The notes beneath the pieces were generated by a model. The model had not been told where the DNA came from, searched no databases, and was given only the letters and a program-made list of their open reading frames with translations. 64,000 nt of DNA from contig CAJYPK010000050.1 of NCBI GenBank assembly GCA_913776615.1, positions 124,001-188,000 on the forward strand, read 5' to 3'. The translations under genes and the position numbers were made by a program. This DNA is from an uncultured Hymenobacter sp. GTDB lineage: Bacteria > Bacteroidota > Bacteroidia > Cytophagales > Hymenobacteraceae. This document shows positions 8,453 to 15,554 of the stretch, one piece after another. Each line of letters opens with the position of its first letter. Position 1 is the first letter of the stretch.

Positions 8453-9349
8453 ATGTCGTTGCTATTCACTGATTTTGCCTCCTGGCAGGCGCACTGCGCC
8501 GCTACCGGCGAACCGCTCTACCAGCCCGTGCTGGCCTACGAGGTAGAGCAGAAAGGCGCCACCGAGGAGGCCATCTGGCCCACCCTGCAACGGGCCTACG
8601 ACGTGATGCGCGACGCCGTCCACACCGGCCTCACCGGCGACATGACTTCCCGCTCGGGCATGATAAACAACGGGGCCAAGAAGATTGCCGCCTCGCCCGT
8701 CACGGTACTCTCGCCCGAGTTTAAAAATCTGGTAGTAAGTGCTCTGGGCGCCAAGGAAGTCAACTCTTGCATGGGCCGCGTGGTGGCTGCTCCCACGGCC
8801 GGAGCCTCGGGCATCCTGCCCGGTGTACTCACCACCATCCAAAACCTGCACCACCTACCCGACCGCAAAATCCTGGAAGGGCTACTGGTTGCGGCCGGCA
8901 TCGCGCTCATCATCGAGCAGAATGCTTCGCTGGCCGGGGCCGTGGGCGGCTGCCAGGCCGAAACCGGCTCGGCCGCCGCGATGGGCGCCGGGGCCATCGT
9001 GTACTGCCTGGGTGGCTCGGTCGCGGAAACCTTCGCGGCCGTAGCCATTACCATTCAGTGCATGCTGGGCCTGGTGTGCGACCCCGTGGCGGGCCTGGTT
9101 GAAGTGCCCTGCGTAGTGCGCAACGCCTCGGCGGCGGCCATCGCCTTTTCCTCGGCCCAAATTGCCATCGCGGGCGTCGACCCCGTCATCCCGGTCGACC
9201 AATGCGTGGCTGCCCTCGGCGAAGTAGGCCAGAGTATGGAAACCCGCTACAAGGAAACTGCCCTCGGCGGCCTGGCCAACACCAAGCGTGGCCGCGAAAT
9301 CGAAAAAATGGTGCTCGTGCAAGACGTGAACATCCTGCCGGATGAGTGA
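8453..9349 (+). CDS. sdaAA: L-serine dehydratase, iron-sulfur-dependent, alpha subunit
   Basis: A 298-residue alpha chain of the [4Fe-4S] L-serine ammonia-lyase, which converts L-serine to pyruvate and ammonia. Motifs seen are GLTGDMTSRSGMINNGAKK, SCMGRVVAAPTAGASGILPG, and CDPVAGLVEVPC with the late cysteines. The protein lacks the beta domain that is fused in the 450-residue single-chain enzymes, so a separate sdaAB gene is expected elsewhere. The stop codon TGA is the start of a repeat built of GTGAG words. Confidence 0.93.
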   Translation: MSLLFTDFASWQAHCAATGEPLYQPVLAYEVEQKGATEEAIWPTLQRAYDVMRDAVHTGLTGDMTSRSGMINNGAKKIAASPVTVLSPEFKNLVVSALGAKEVNSCMGRVVAAPTAGASGILPGVLTTIQNLHHLPDRKILEGLLVAAGIALIIEQNASLAGAVGGCQAETGSAAAMGAGAIVYCLGGSVAETFAAVAITIQCMLGLVCDPVAGLVEVPCVVRNASAAAIAFSSAQIAIAGVDPVIPVDQCVAALGEVGQSMETRYKETALGGLANTKRGREIEKMVLVQDVNILPDE

Positions 9350-9355
9350 GCGGCG

Positions 9356-9466
9356 GTGAGATAGTGAGTGGTGAAATAGTGAACGAGTGAAATGGTGAGT
9401 AAGCTATTATTAAATCGCTCATTCACCATTTCACTCGTTCACTATCTCACCACTCACTATCTCACC
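9356..9466. repeat. Quasi-tandem inverted repeat, GTGAGATAGTGAG family copy 1
   Basis: Left arm 9356-9399 and right arm 9421-9466 are near-perfect inverted complements of about 44 bases, each built of short words (GTGAGATA, GTGAGTG, GTGAAATA, GTGAACGA). It sits between convergent genes; a similar element is at 41691-41822. Confidence 0.85.
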
Positions 9467-9469
9467 ATT

Positions 9470-10525
9470 TCACCTAATCGCCGGGGCCAGTAAGAGTTGG
9501 CTTAAAAACTCGATGGACGAGGCGTAGCGGGTGCGGCGCTCCTTGTAGTGCAGCCAGGCTTCCTCCTCGCTGGCCCGCAGGGGCAGACCGGCTTCGCGCA
9601 GCTCCTGCCAGGCGCGGGCGAAGGCGGCGCGGCCGGGGTTGGCGGCGGCCACTTCCTCGGGGGTGCGTAGCTCGGCGGGCTCGGTTTCGGACTTGTGGTC
9701 GAAAAAGCGGCGCACGCGGTTTACGGCCAGGCAGCCGGCGGTGAAGGTCAGCTCGACCTGGCGCGAGCGGGGCACGTCGAGGGCCGAAAATAAAAGGTTG
9801 GCCGTATCGAGAATCAGCCCGGCCGAGGTAACCCAGGAGCGGCCGGCCTGCGGCGAGCGGAAAAAAGCCAGTACCGGCAGCGAGGTGTGGCTCTCGTCGA
9901 TTTCGACCAGCCACTCTTCCCAGGCCAGCCATTGGTCGTCGTTGTCGCTGAAGTCGCCGTCGTGGCCCAGCCAGCGCAGCAGGCCGCTGGCCCCGGGCGG
10001 CGTCCCGGCCCGCAACTCTAGCTGGGCCACCACGATTTCGCGTCGCGAAAACGCCTGGTACAGCGTGGGCAGATACGAAATGAGCAGCGTAAGCAGCAGC
10101 AGCCCGATGGTCGCTTCCGAATAGCTGAACACGTTGACGGCAAACCCACTCTCCGAAGTAGTCCCCAGCGTGAGCAGGGAGCTGCCGCTCAGCTCGTAGC
10201 TCTTGGTAAAGTCCTTCACCCCCAGCGCCCAGTAGATGCCGGTGTAGCCCAGCCCCACCAGGGCCAGCCAGCCGATGGGCAGTGCCACCAGCCCCACCGG
10301 CGCGTAGTGCGCCAGGATGCGGTCGCGGTGGGCGTAGGTGCTGGCCCGCCGGGCGGCGAAATTAAACAGCGCCCGCACGCCGCCAAAGACGAACATGTTG
10401 AGCCGCACCGACTCGTTGCGCGGCAGCACGAACGAGCGAATGGCCCCCGACACCGTCGTAATAACGAGCCAGCTGCCAGCCAGGCCCGCCAGCGTGCGCG
10501 AAATATTCTCCACCATAGTTGACAT
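9470..10525 (-). CDS. Two-pore-helix ion-channel-like membrane protein
   Basis: A 351-residue protein with hydrophobic segments near residues 15-30, 75-105 and 140-160. Between the last two lies SSLLTLGTTSESGF, which sits where a K+-channel pore loop and selectivity filter (TxGYG) would be but with GTTS in place of GYG. The C-terminal 180 residues are soluble, with many acidic and aromatic residues and no recognised domain. I call it channel-like from topology and the filter-like loop; selectivity cannot be deduced. The TGA stop lies at the edge of the GTGAG repeat. An alternative ATG nine bases in (MVENIS) is possible. Confidence 0.5.
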   Translation of the reverse strand: MSTMVENISRTLAGLAGSWLVITTVSGAIRSFVLPRNESVRLNMFVFGGVRALFNFAARRASTYAHRDRILAHYAPVGLVALPIGWLALVGLGYTGIYWALGVKDFTKSYELSGSSLLTLGTTSESGFAVNVFSYSEATIGLLLLTLLISYLPTLYQAFSRREIVVAQLELRAGTPPGASGLLRWLGHDGDFSDNDDQWLAWEEWLVEIDESHTSLPVLAFFRSPQAGRSWVTSAGLILDTANLLFSALDVPRSRQVELTFTAGCLAVNRVRRFFDHKSETEPAELRTPEEVAAANPGRAAFARAWQELREAGLPLRASEEEAWLHYKERRTRYASSIEFLSQLLLAPAIR

Positions 10526-10558
10526 GTGCCGTGTACGGCGGAGCTTAGCAAAATGCTG

Positions 10559-11935
10559 CTAGCGTTCAGCTTGCCACAGCTGCCGGAACGACTTCTCAGC
10601 CACTTGCAGGCTCTCGCGGCGCTTGCGCCAGCCGGCCTGGTCGAGCAGGTAGCCGAGGCTGAAATCCTTGAGGCGGCCGGGCAGCACGTCGAGCGCCCAG
10701 CGGTGGCGCATGCTCCAGCGCCAGAGGCCGATGGCCACCTTTTCTACCGGGGCGTTGTAGCCCTCGGCTACGCTCTGCTGCCGGTTGAGCAGCAAGAGGT
10801 TGTGCAGGTTGATGCGCACCGGGCACACGCTGGTGCAGGCCCCGCACAGGCTGCTGGCAAAGCTCAGGTGCTGGTGCTCTTTCAGGCCCGACAGGTGCGG
10901 GCTGATAACCGAGCCGATGGGACCGGAATAGGTAGTCTCGTAGGTATGGCCGCCGATATTTTTGTACACCGGGCACACGTTGAGGCAGGCTCCGCAGCGG
11001 ATGCAGCGCAGCGCCTCGCGGCGGTCGGGCTGGGCCAGCAGGTTGGTGCGGCCGTTGTCGAGCAGGATGACGACCATCTCCTCGGGGCCGTCGGGCTCAC
11101 CGGGCTGGCGCGGGCCGAAGTACACCGTATTATAGACGGTTACCTGCTGGCCCGTGCCGCTGGTGCTGAGCAGCGGCCAGAACAAGTCGAGGTCGGTGAG
11201 CTGCGGAATGATTTTCTCGATGCCCACCACCGCGATGTGCAGGCCGGGGAAGGTGGCCGAGAGGCGGGCATTACCCTCATTCTCGGTCACGGCCACGCCG
11301 CCTTCCTTGGCAATCAAGAAATTACCGCCAGTAATACCCACCTCGGCCGCGGTGTACTTGTCGCGCAGCAGGTGCCGGGCCGTGAGCACGAGCTGCTGGG
11401 CGTCGTCGGTGTGCGCGATGCCGAGGTGCTTGACGAAGATATTGGCAATGTCGGCCTTGCTCAGGTGCATGGCGGGCGTCACGATGTGGTAGGGCCGCTC
11501 GCCGTTGAGCTGCACGATGTACTCGCCCAGGTCGGTTTCGACCGACTCCACGCCCCGGCCTTGCAGGTACTTGTTGACGTGAATTTCCTCGGTGGTCATG
11601 CTCTTGGCTTTCACCACGGTACGGGCACCCCGCGCCTCGGTAAGCCGGCCGATTTCGGCCAGGGCTTCCTCGGCGGTGTTGGCCCACACCACGCGGCCGC
11701 CCCGGGCGGTGAAGTTCTTTTCAAATTCCAGCAGGTACTCGTCGAGCTTTTCCAGCACCTGGGCCTTGAGGCTGGCGGCGCGGGCGCGGGCCAGGTCGTG
11801 GTCGGCATAGTGCTGCATCCCGGCGCTCACGGCCGCGTCGTACTTACCGATGTTGAAGCGGATTTTGCGGCGGTGCTCGAGGTCGAAGGCTTTGGCTTCG
11901 GCATCGGTCTGAAACTGGAGCGCGAGGTTTCGCAA
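10559..11935 (-). CDS. lutB: LutB-type iron-sulfur lactate utilization protein
   Basis: A 458-residue cytoplasmic protein of the LutB/LldF family, the iron-sulfur subunit of the LutABC L-lactate dehydrogenase complex. N-terminal LUD-type domain, then two ferredoxin-like clusters: CIRCGACLNVCPVYKNIGG and CGACTSVCPVR. GITGGNFLIAKEGG is a family hallmark. lutA and lutC are not in the window. The start appears to be TTG (first residues RNLALQFQTDAEAKAF); no upstream ATG is in frame. That TTG and the first codons lie inside the inverted repeat bordering the neighbouring GxxExxY gene, so the native start may have been altered. Confidence 0.9.
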   Translation of the reverse strand: MRNLALQFQTDAEAKAFDLEHRRKIRFNIGKYDAAVSAGMQHYADHDLARARAASLKAQVLEKLDEYLLEFEKNFTARGGRVVWANTAEEALAEIGRLTEARGARTVVKAKSMTTEEIHVNKYLQGRGVESVETDLGEYIVQLNGERPYHIVTPAMHLSKADIANIFVKHLGIAHTDDAQQLVLTARHLLRDKYTAAEVGITGGNFLIAKEGGVAVTENEGNARLSATFPGLHIAVVGIEKIIPQLTDLDLFWPLLSTSGTGQQVTVYNTVYFGPRQPGEPDGPEEMVVILLDNGRTNLLAQPDRREALRCIRCGACLNVCPVYKNIGGHTYETTYSGPIGSVISPHLSGLKEHQHLSFASSLCGACTSVCPVRINLHNLLLLNRQQSVAEGYNAPVEKVAIGLWRWSMRHRWALDVLPGRLKDFSLGYLLDQAGWRKRRESLQVAEKSFRQLWQAER

Positions 11936-11962
11936 GGTTAAAAGAGGTTTCGCTAGGTTTTT
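11921..11962. repeat. Left inverted repeat bordering the GxxExxY gene
   Basis: Bases 11931-11962 are, as reverse complement, 30 of 32 identical to 12353-12384 (start AAAAACCTAGCG). Similarity continues weakly to 11921. It touches the GxxExxY stop codon and includes the lutB TTG start. Confidence 0.8.
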
Positions 11963-12340
11963 CTAAAGGCCGTTGACCAATCGAATCATGTGGTCTTTCA
12001 GGGATGGCACATTGAAGTTAATCAGATAGCCAAGCTTCAGCTGAGATAAGTGCAGGTAGTTGAGTAGCTGCTTATGATGCACGGGGGCTAAGCATTCTAC
12101 CGATTTCAATTCCACTATTACCTTTTTCTCTACAAGGATGTCCAGCCGAAACCCAACCTCTAGTCGGATACCATCATACACAACTGGCAGCGCCACCTGC
12201 GTCTCGGCCAATAGCCCAAGCTTACGCAACTCATGCGCTAAAGCGGCCTCATACACCGACTCGTATAAGCCAGCCCCCAGCGCAGTATGCACCTTGTAAG
12301 CTGACCTCATGATGTGCCCGGCAATCTCATTCTCGTGCAT
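11963..12340 (-). CDS. GxxExxY protein (PD-(D/E)XK nuclease-like)
   Basis: A 125-residue protein of the GxxExxY family (PDDEXK_3). The eponymous motif is GAGLYESVYEAAL near residue 21, followed by RLDILVEKKVIVELKSVE, which carries the D...ExK residues of a PD-(D/E)XK nuclease fold, and HHKQLLNYLHLSQLKLGYLINF. The biological role of the family is unknown. The gene is less GC-rich than its neighbours and is bracketed by inverted repeats about 32-42 bases long, which suggests that it arrived as a discrete cassette. Confidence 0.9.
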   Translation of the reverse strand: MHENEIAGHIMRSAYKVHTALGAGLYESVYEAALAHELRKLGLLAETQVALPVVYDGIRLEVGFRLDILVEKKVIVELKSVECLAPVHHKQLLNYLHLSQLKLGYLINFNVPSLKDHMIRLVNGL

Positions 12341-12352
12341 AGCTCAATTATC

Positions 12353-12394
12353 AAAAACCTAGCGCAACCTATTTTAACCTTGCGCAACCTTGCG
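12353..12394. repeat. Right inverted repeat bordering the GxxExxY gene
   Basis: Partner of 11921-11962: AAAAACCTAGCGCAACC onward, 30 of 32 matches, then a further CAACCTTGCGC that repeats a ten-base word. It ends two bases before the M28 peptidase stop codon. Confidence 0.8.
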
Positions 12395-12395
12395 C

Positions 12396-14060
12396 TTAGG
12401 GCTTATTAGAATCCACCGCCGGCTTAGTGTCCCGATTCGCCAACTCCCAGGCCAGGTAAAATACCAGCCGCGCCCGCGCCTCCAGCTTGTCGAACTGAAT
12501 TTTAGACACCTCGTCGCTAGCCTCGTGGTAGTCGCCGTGGACCCCATTGAAGAAGAAAGCCACCGGAATACCCTTCTTGGCAAAGTTGTAGTGGTCGGAA
12601 CGGTAGTAAAACCGGTTCGGATCGGCCGGGTCGTTGAAGCGGAAGTCGAGGTCGATATTGCCGCGCTGGCGGTTCACGGTCTGGAGCGCCTCGTGCAGCT
12701 GCGAGGACAGCTTGTCGGAGCCAATCACGTACACGTAATCGGGCTTGCCCTCGTGGGCTGCGTCGGTGCGGCCGATCATGTCGATGTTGAGGTCGGTCAC
12801 GGTGTTAGCCAGCGGGAAAATTGGGTGGTCGGTGTAATATTCCGAGCCTAGTAGGCCCTTCTCCTCACCCGTATTGGCCAAGAACAACAGGCTGCGGCGC
12901 GGCCCGTGCCCGGCGTGCGCCGCCTTGGCAAACGCCTGCGCGATGCTGAGCATGCCCACCGTACCCGAGCCGTCGTCGTCGGCCCCGTTGTACACCTCGC
13001 CGCCAATGATGCCCAGGTGGTCGTAGTGCGCCGATACCACGATGATTTCATCCTTCAAATCAGTGCCCGGCAAAAAGGCCAGCACGTTCTCGGTCGTCAC
13101 GGCCGTGCGCTGCTGCGGGGCGCTGATGCTGAATTTCACCGGCTTGAGCTTGCTGGCCGTCGGCTGCTTGGCGGCGGCCGTGGCGGTGGCGTACTGCGCC
13201 AGCGTGGCGGCATTGGTACCCAGCACCTTCAGGCCCAGCGCCGGCGACAGGAAAAAGGCCGGAGCCCGCCCGCCCGCCTGGTCGGCAAAGGCGATGGTGG
13301 GCTGCATTACCCGCGGGGCCAGCCGGGATGTCATTTTTTCGAATTTATCGGCCGGCTCCTGGCTCACGAAGAAAATGCTGCGGGCACCCTTGGCGGCGGC
13401 CAGCGCGGCCTTGGCCCGGAAATCGACGCCCCACTTGGTGGGCGTGCCATCGGGGCTGAGGATGGCTTTGCCGTCGGCCGTGTGCGGCTCGCCGAGCAGC
13501 ACGATCACATCCTGCCCCTTCACGTCGCGCCCTTTATAATCGGAGTAATCGCCCTGCTCGATGCCGTAGCCCAGGAAAACCGGCTGCACGGCCGTGGCCT
13601 GGTCGAAGGGCGAGCGCCCGAAGGCGTAAAAATCCTTCAGCCATTCGTAGGCCTTGCCGCCCACCGTAATGGTGCCGCCCGGCTGCCAGGCGCTGCGCTC
13701 CATCCCGAAGGTTTGGAGGTAAGGGTTAGCCGCGTTGGCGGTAACGGGTGCTTGCAGACTATCCAGCTTGAACTGCTGGCTGATATATTCGGCGGCCATT
13801 TTCTGGCCCTTGGCCCCGGTTTCGCGGCCCTCGTACTCGTCGGAGGCCAGGATGGTGAGGTCGCGGCGCAGGTGCTCCTGGGTCACGTAGCGCTCGGCGT
13901 ACCGGGCGGCGTAGTCGACGGGTGCCGCCGGCTGGGGCGCGGGCGGCGTTACCGCCTTGGCCGGCGAGCCCGGCTTGAGCTTGGTTTTAACCTTGGTAGT
14001 TTGAGCGAGCAGGGGGGCGGGAAGGGCCAGCGCAGCCGCCAGCAGAGCAGTGTATTTCAT
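12396..14060 (-). CDS. M28-family zinc aminopeptidase, secreted
   Basis: A 554-residue exported peptidase. Residues 1-19 are a signal peptide (ends PAPLLAQ). A PA-like insertion occupies about residues 140-290. The M28 metal ligands are visible in order: VSAHYDHLG, NGADDDGSGTVG, ANTGEEKGLLGSEY, DMIGRTD and GVHGDYHEASDE. Such enzymes release N-terminal amino acids from peptides in the periplasm or outside the cell. It starts immediately next to a RAYT-family palindrome that separates it from ispF upstream on the same strand. Confidence 0.93.
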   Translation of the reverse strand: MKYTALLAAALALPAPLLAQTTKVKTKLKPGSPAKAVTPPAPQPAAPVDYAARYAERYVTQEHLRRDLTILASDEYEGRETGAKGQKMAAEYISQQFKLDSLQAPVTANAANPYLQTFGMERSAWQPGGTITVGGKAYEWLKDFYAFGRSPFDQATAVQPVFLGYGIEQGDYSDYKGRDVKGQDVIVLLGEPHTADGKAILSPDGTPTKWGVDFRAKAALAAAKGARSIFFVSQEPADKFEKMTSRLAPRVMQPTIAFADQAGGRAPAFFLSPALGLKVLGTNAATLAQYATATAAAKQPTASKLKPVKFSISAPQQRTAVTTENVLAFLPGTDLKDEIIVVSAHYDHLGIIGGEVYNGADDDGSGTVGMLSIAQAFAKAAHAGHGPRRSLLFLANTGEEKGLLGSEYYTDHPIFPLANTVTDLNIDMIGRTDAAHEGKPDYVYVIGSDKLSSQLHEALQTVNRQRGNIDLDFRFNDPADPNRFYYRSDHYNFAKKGIPVAFFFNGVHGDYHEASDEVSKIQFDKLEARARLVFYLAWELANRDTKPAVDSNKP

Positions 14061-14064
14061 AAAA

Positions 14065-14134
14065 TGTAGGGTAAGCTGTAGCTTGCCCCTGAGTATAATG
14101 AGCGGAAGACGGGCAAGCTAAAGCTTACCCTACA
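14065..14134. repeat. RAYT-associated palindrome, family A copy 1
   Basis: Arms 14065-14088 and 14111-14134 match the family core TGTAGGGTAAGC...; one base differs between arms. It fills the whole gap between ispF and the M28 gene and supplies the TAG stop of ispF. Confidence 0.9.
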
Positions 14135-14609
14135 GCTTAGTAATCAAAACAGTGGCGTAGGCCGCCACACCTTCCTGCCGGCCCACGAAGCCAAGCTTTT
14201 CAGTAGTAGTGGCCTTAATGGACACGTCGTCCTCGTCCACGCCCATCACCTGGGCCAGCGTGGCGCGCATGGCCGGGATGTGCGGGTTCACCTTGGGCTT
14301 TTCGAGGCAGATGGTCGAGTCGATGTTGCTGACCTCGTAGCCTTTGGCGCGCAAAATGACCATCACCTCGGCCAACAGCTTCTTGCTGTCGATGCCCTTG
14401 TACTGCGGGTCGGTATCGGGGAAATGAAAGCCGATGTCGCGCAGGTTGGCCGCGCCCAGCAGGGCGTCGCAGATAACGTGGATGAGCACGTCGGCATCGG
14501 AGTGCCCGAGTGCGCCGTGGGTGTGCGGCACCTCGATGCCGCCGAGCCAGAACGGCAGGCCGGGCTGCAATTGGTGAACGTCGTAGCCGAAGCCAACGCG
14601 AATTTTCAT
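14130..14609 (-). CDS. ispF: 2-C-methyl-D-erythritol 2,4-cyclodiphosphate synthase
   Basis: A 159-residue enzyme of the MEP isoprenoid pathway that cyclises CDP-methylerythritol 2-phosphate to MEcPP. The zinc-site DxH is in GFGYDVHQL at the N-terminus; GHSDADVLIHVICDALLGA and DIGFHFPDTDP are family blocks; KATTTEKLGFVGRQEG is the C-terminal signature. ATG at 14609 (MKIRVGFGYD) is chosen over an upstream in-frame ATG that would add nine non-conserved residues. The TAG stop comes from the palindrome, and the protein ends VLITKL. Confidence 0.97.
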   Translation of the reverse strand: MKIRVGFGYDVHQLQPGLPFWLGGIEVPHTHGALGHSDADVLIHVICDALLGAANLRDIGFHFPDTDPQYKGIDSKKLLAEVMVILRAKGYEVSNIDSTICLEKPKVNPHIPAMRATLAQVMGVDEDDVSIKATTTEKLGFVGRQEGVAAYATVLITKL

Positions 14610-14848
14610 GGAGAGTCGGATAAATAAAACGGGCACAAAGGTATCTACTTCAGCCCAGGGGAGGCCAGCGAGAATATGCCAAATAAATTAGCTCAACCGC
14701 TGAGCCGATTAACTAATTTTATTAGCTTTGCACCACCACTTCCACGAGGCTTTTGCATGGCACCCGTAGCTTTTGTGAATGACGGCTAAAGTATCGGCCG
14801 GGCTGCTGCGTTAGCGCCTGAGCGCGCGGCCAAAGAAACTTTGGAAAC

Positions 14849-14882
14849 TTTGAACTCACCGAAAGTTTCCGTCGTATCTTTG
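14849..14882 (+). promoter_or_regulatory. Bacteroidota-type promoter of the TetR-efflux operon
   Basis: A TTTG at 14849-14852 and an exact TAnnTTTG box (TATCTTTG) at 14875-14882 are 22 bases apart. The ATG of the regulator lies 11 bases further on. The surrounding CTTTGGAAACTTTGAACTCAC and GAAAGTTTCC words give short inverted pieces that could be the operator (inference). Confidence 0.55.
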
Positions 14883-14893
14883 CCGTGCCAAAC

Positions 14894-15508
14894 ATGGAAA
14901 ACAAAGACCGCATTCTTTCCCGCGCCGCCGCCCTCTTCATGCGCAATGGCATCAAGAGCGTGAGCATGGACGACATCGCCGCCGACCTGGGCATGTCGAA
15001 GAAAACCCTGTATAAAACCTTCGCCAACAAGGATGAAATCGTGCTGGGCGTGATGAGCAACCACCTCTGCCAGGCCCAGGGCGAATGCGCCCGGGTGGCC
15101 GAAGGCGCGGCCGATGCCGTGCAGGAAATGCTCACCATCTCGGCCTGGGCCGACCAGCAGTTTGCCGACATCCACCCCAGCATTTTTTACGACCTGCGCA
15201 AGTACTACCCCGCCGCCTGGACGCTCTTCCGGGCGCACAAGAGCGGCTTCATCCTGGAGCAGATCACCCGCAATCTGCGCCGGGGCGTGGCCGAGGGCTT
15301 GTTCCGGGCCGACCTCGACGTGGAGGTGCTGGCCCGCCTCAACCTGGCCCAGATCGAGCTGGCCTTCGACCACGAGCTGTACCCGCTGGCCGAGTTCTCG
15401 CCGGTGCGGGTCAATAAAGTTTTCGACCAACATTTCTTGCTGGGGGTGGCTACCCTCAAAGGTCACCGGCTTTTCAATAAGTATCAACACATTACGGAAG
15501 AAGAATAG
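14894..15508 (+). CDS. TetR/AcrR-family transcriptional regulator
   Basis: A 204-residue regulator. The N-terminal helix-turn-helix is plain in SVSMDDIAADLGMSKKTLY (about residues 22-45). The C-terminal domain binds an unknown ligand. It is the first gene of an apparent operon with tolC-like, adaptor and RND pump genes, 46 bases ahead of the first, so it most likely represses its own efflux operon. The ATG at 14894 (MENKDRILSRAAALF) is preferred to a GTG nine bases upstream. Confidence 0.9.
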   Translation: MENKDRILSRAAALFMRNGIKSVSMDDIAADLGMSKKTLYKTFANKDEIVLGVMSNHLCQAQGECARVAEGAADAVQEMLTISAWADQQFADIHPSIFYDLRKYYPAAWTLFRAHKSGFILEQITRNLRRGVAEGLFRADLDVEVLARLNLAQIELAFDHELYPLAEFSPVRVNKVFDQHFLLGVATLKGHRLFNKYQHITEEE

Positions 15509-15554
15509 CCGTCTCGGCCGCCCTTACTCACTCCGCTCCTTCTTTCACAACCCC

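Noticed and set aside
9356..9466. CRISPR-like array
   Set aside because: The units are 7-12 bases, not separated by unique spacers, and are inverted; no cas genes nearby.
10526..11941. A 471-codon plus-strand frame opposite lutB
   Set aside because: Composition of a shadow frame and no motif; lutB has intact Fe-S motifs on the other strand.
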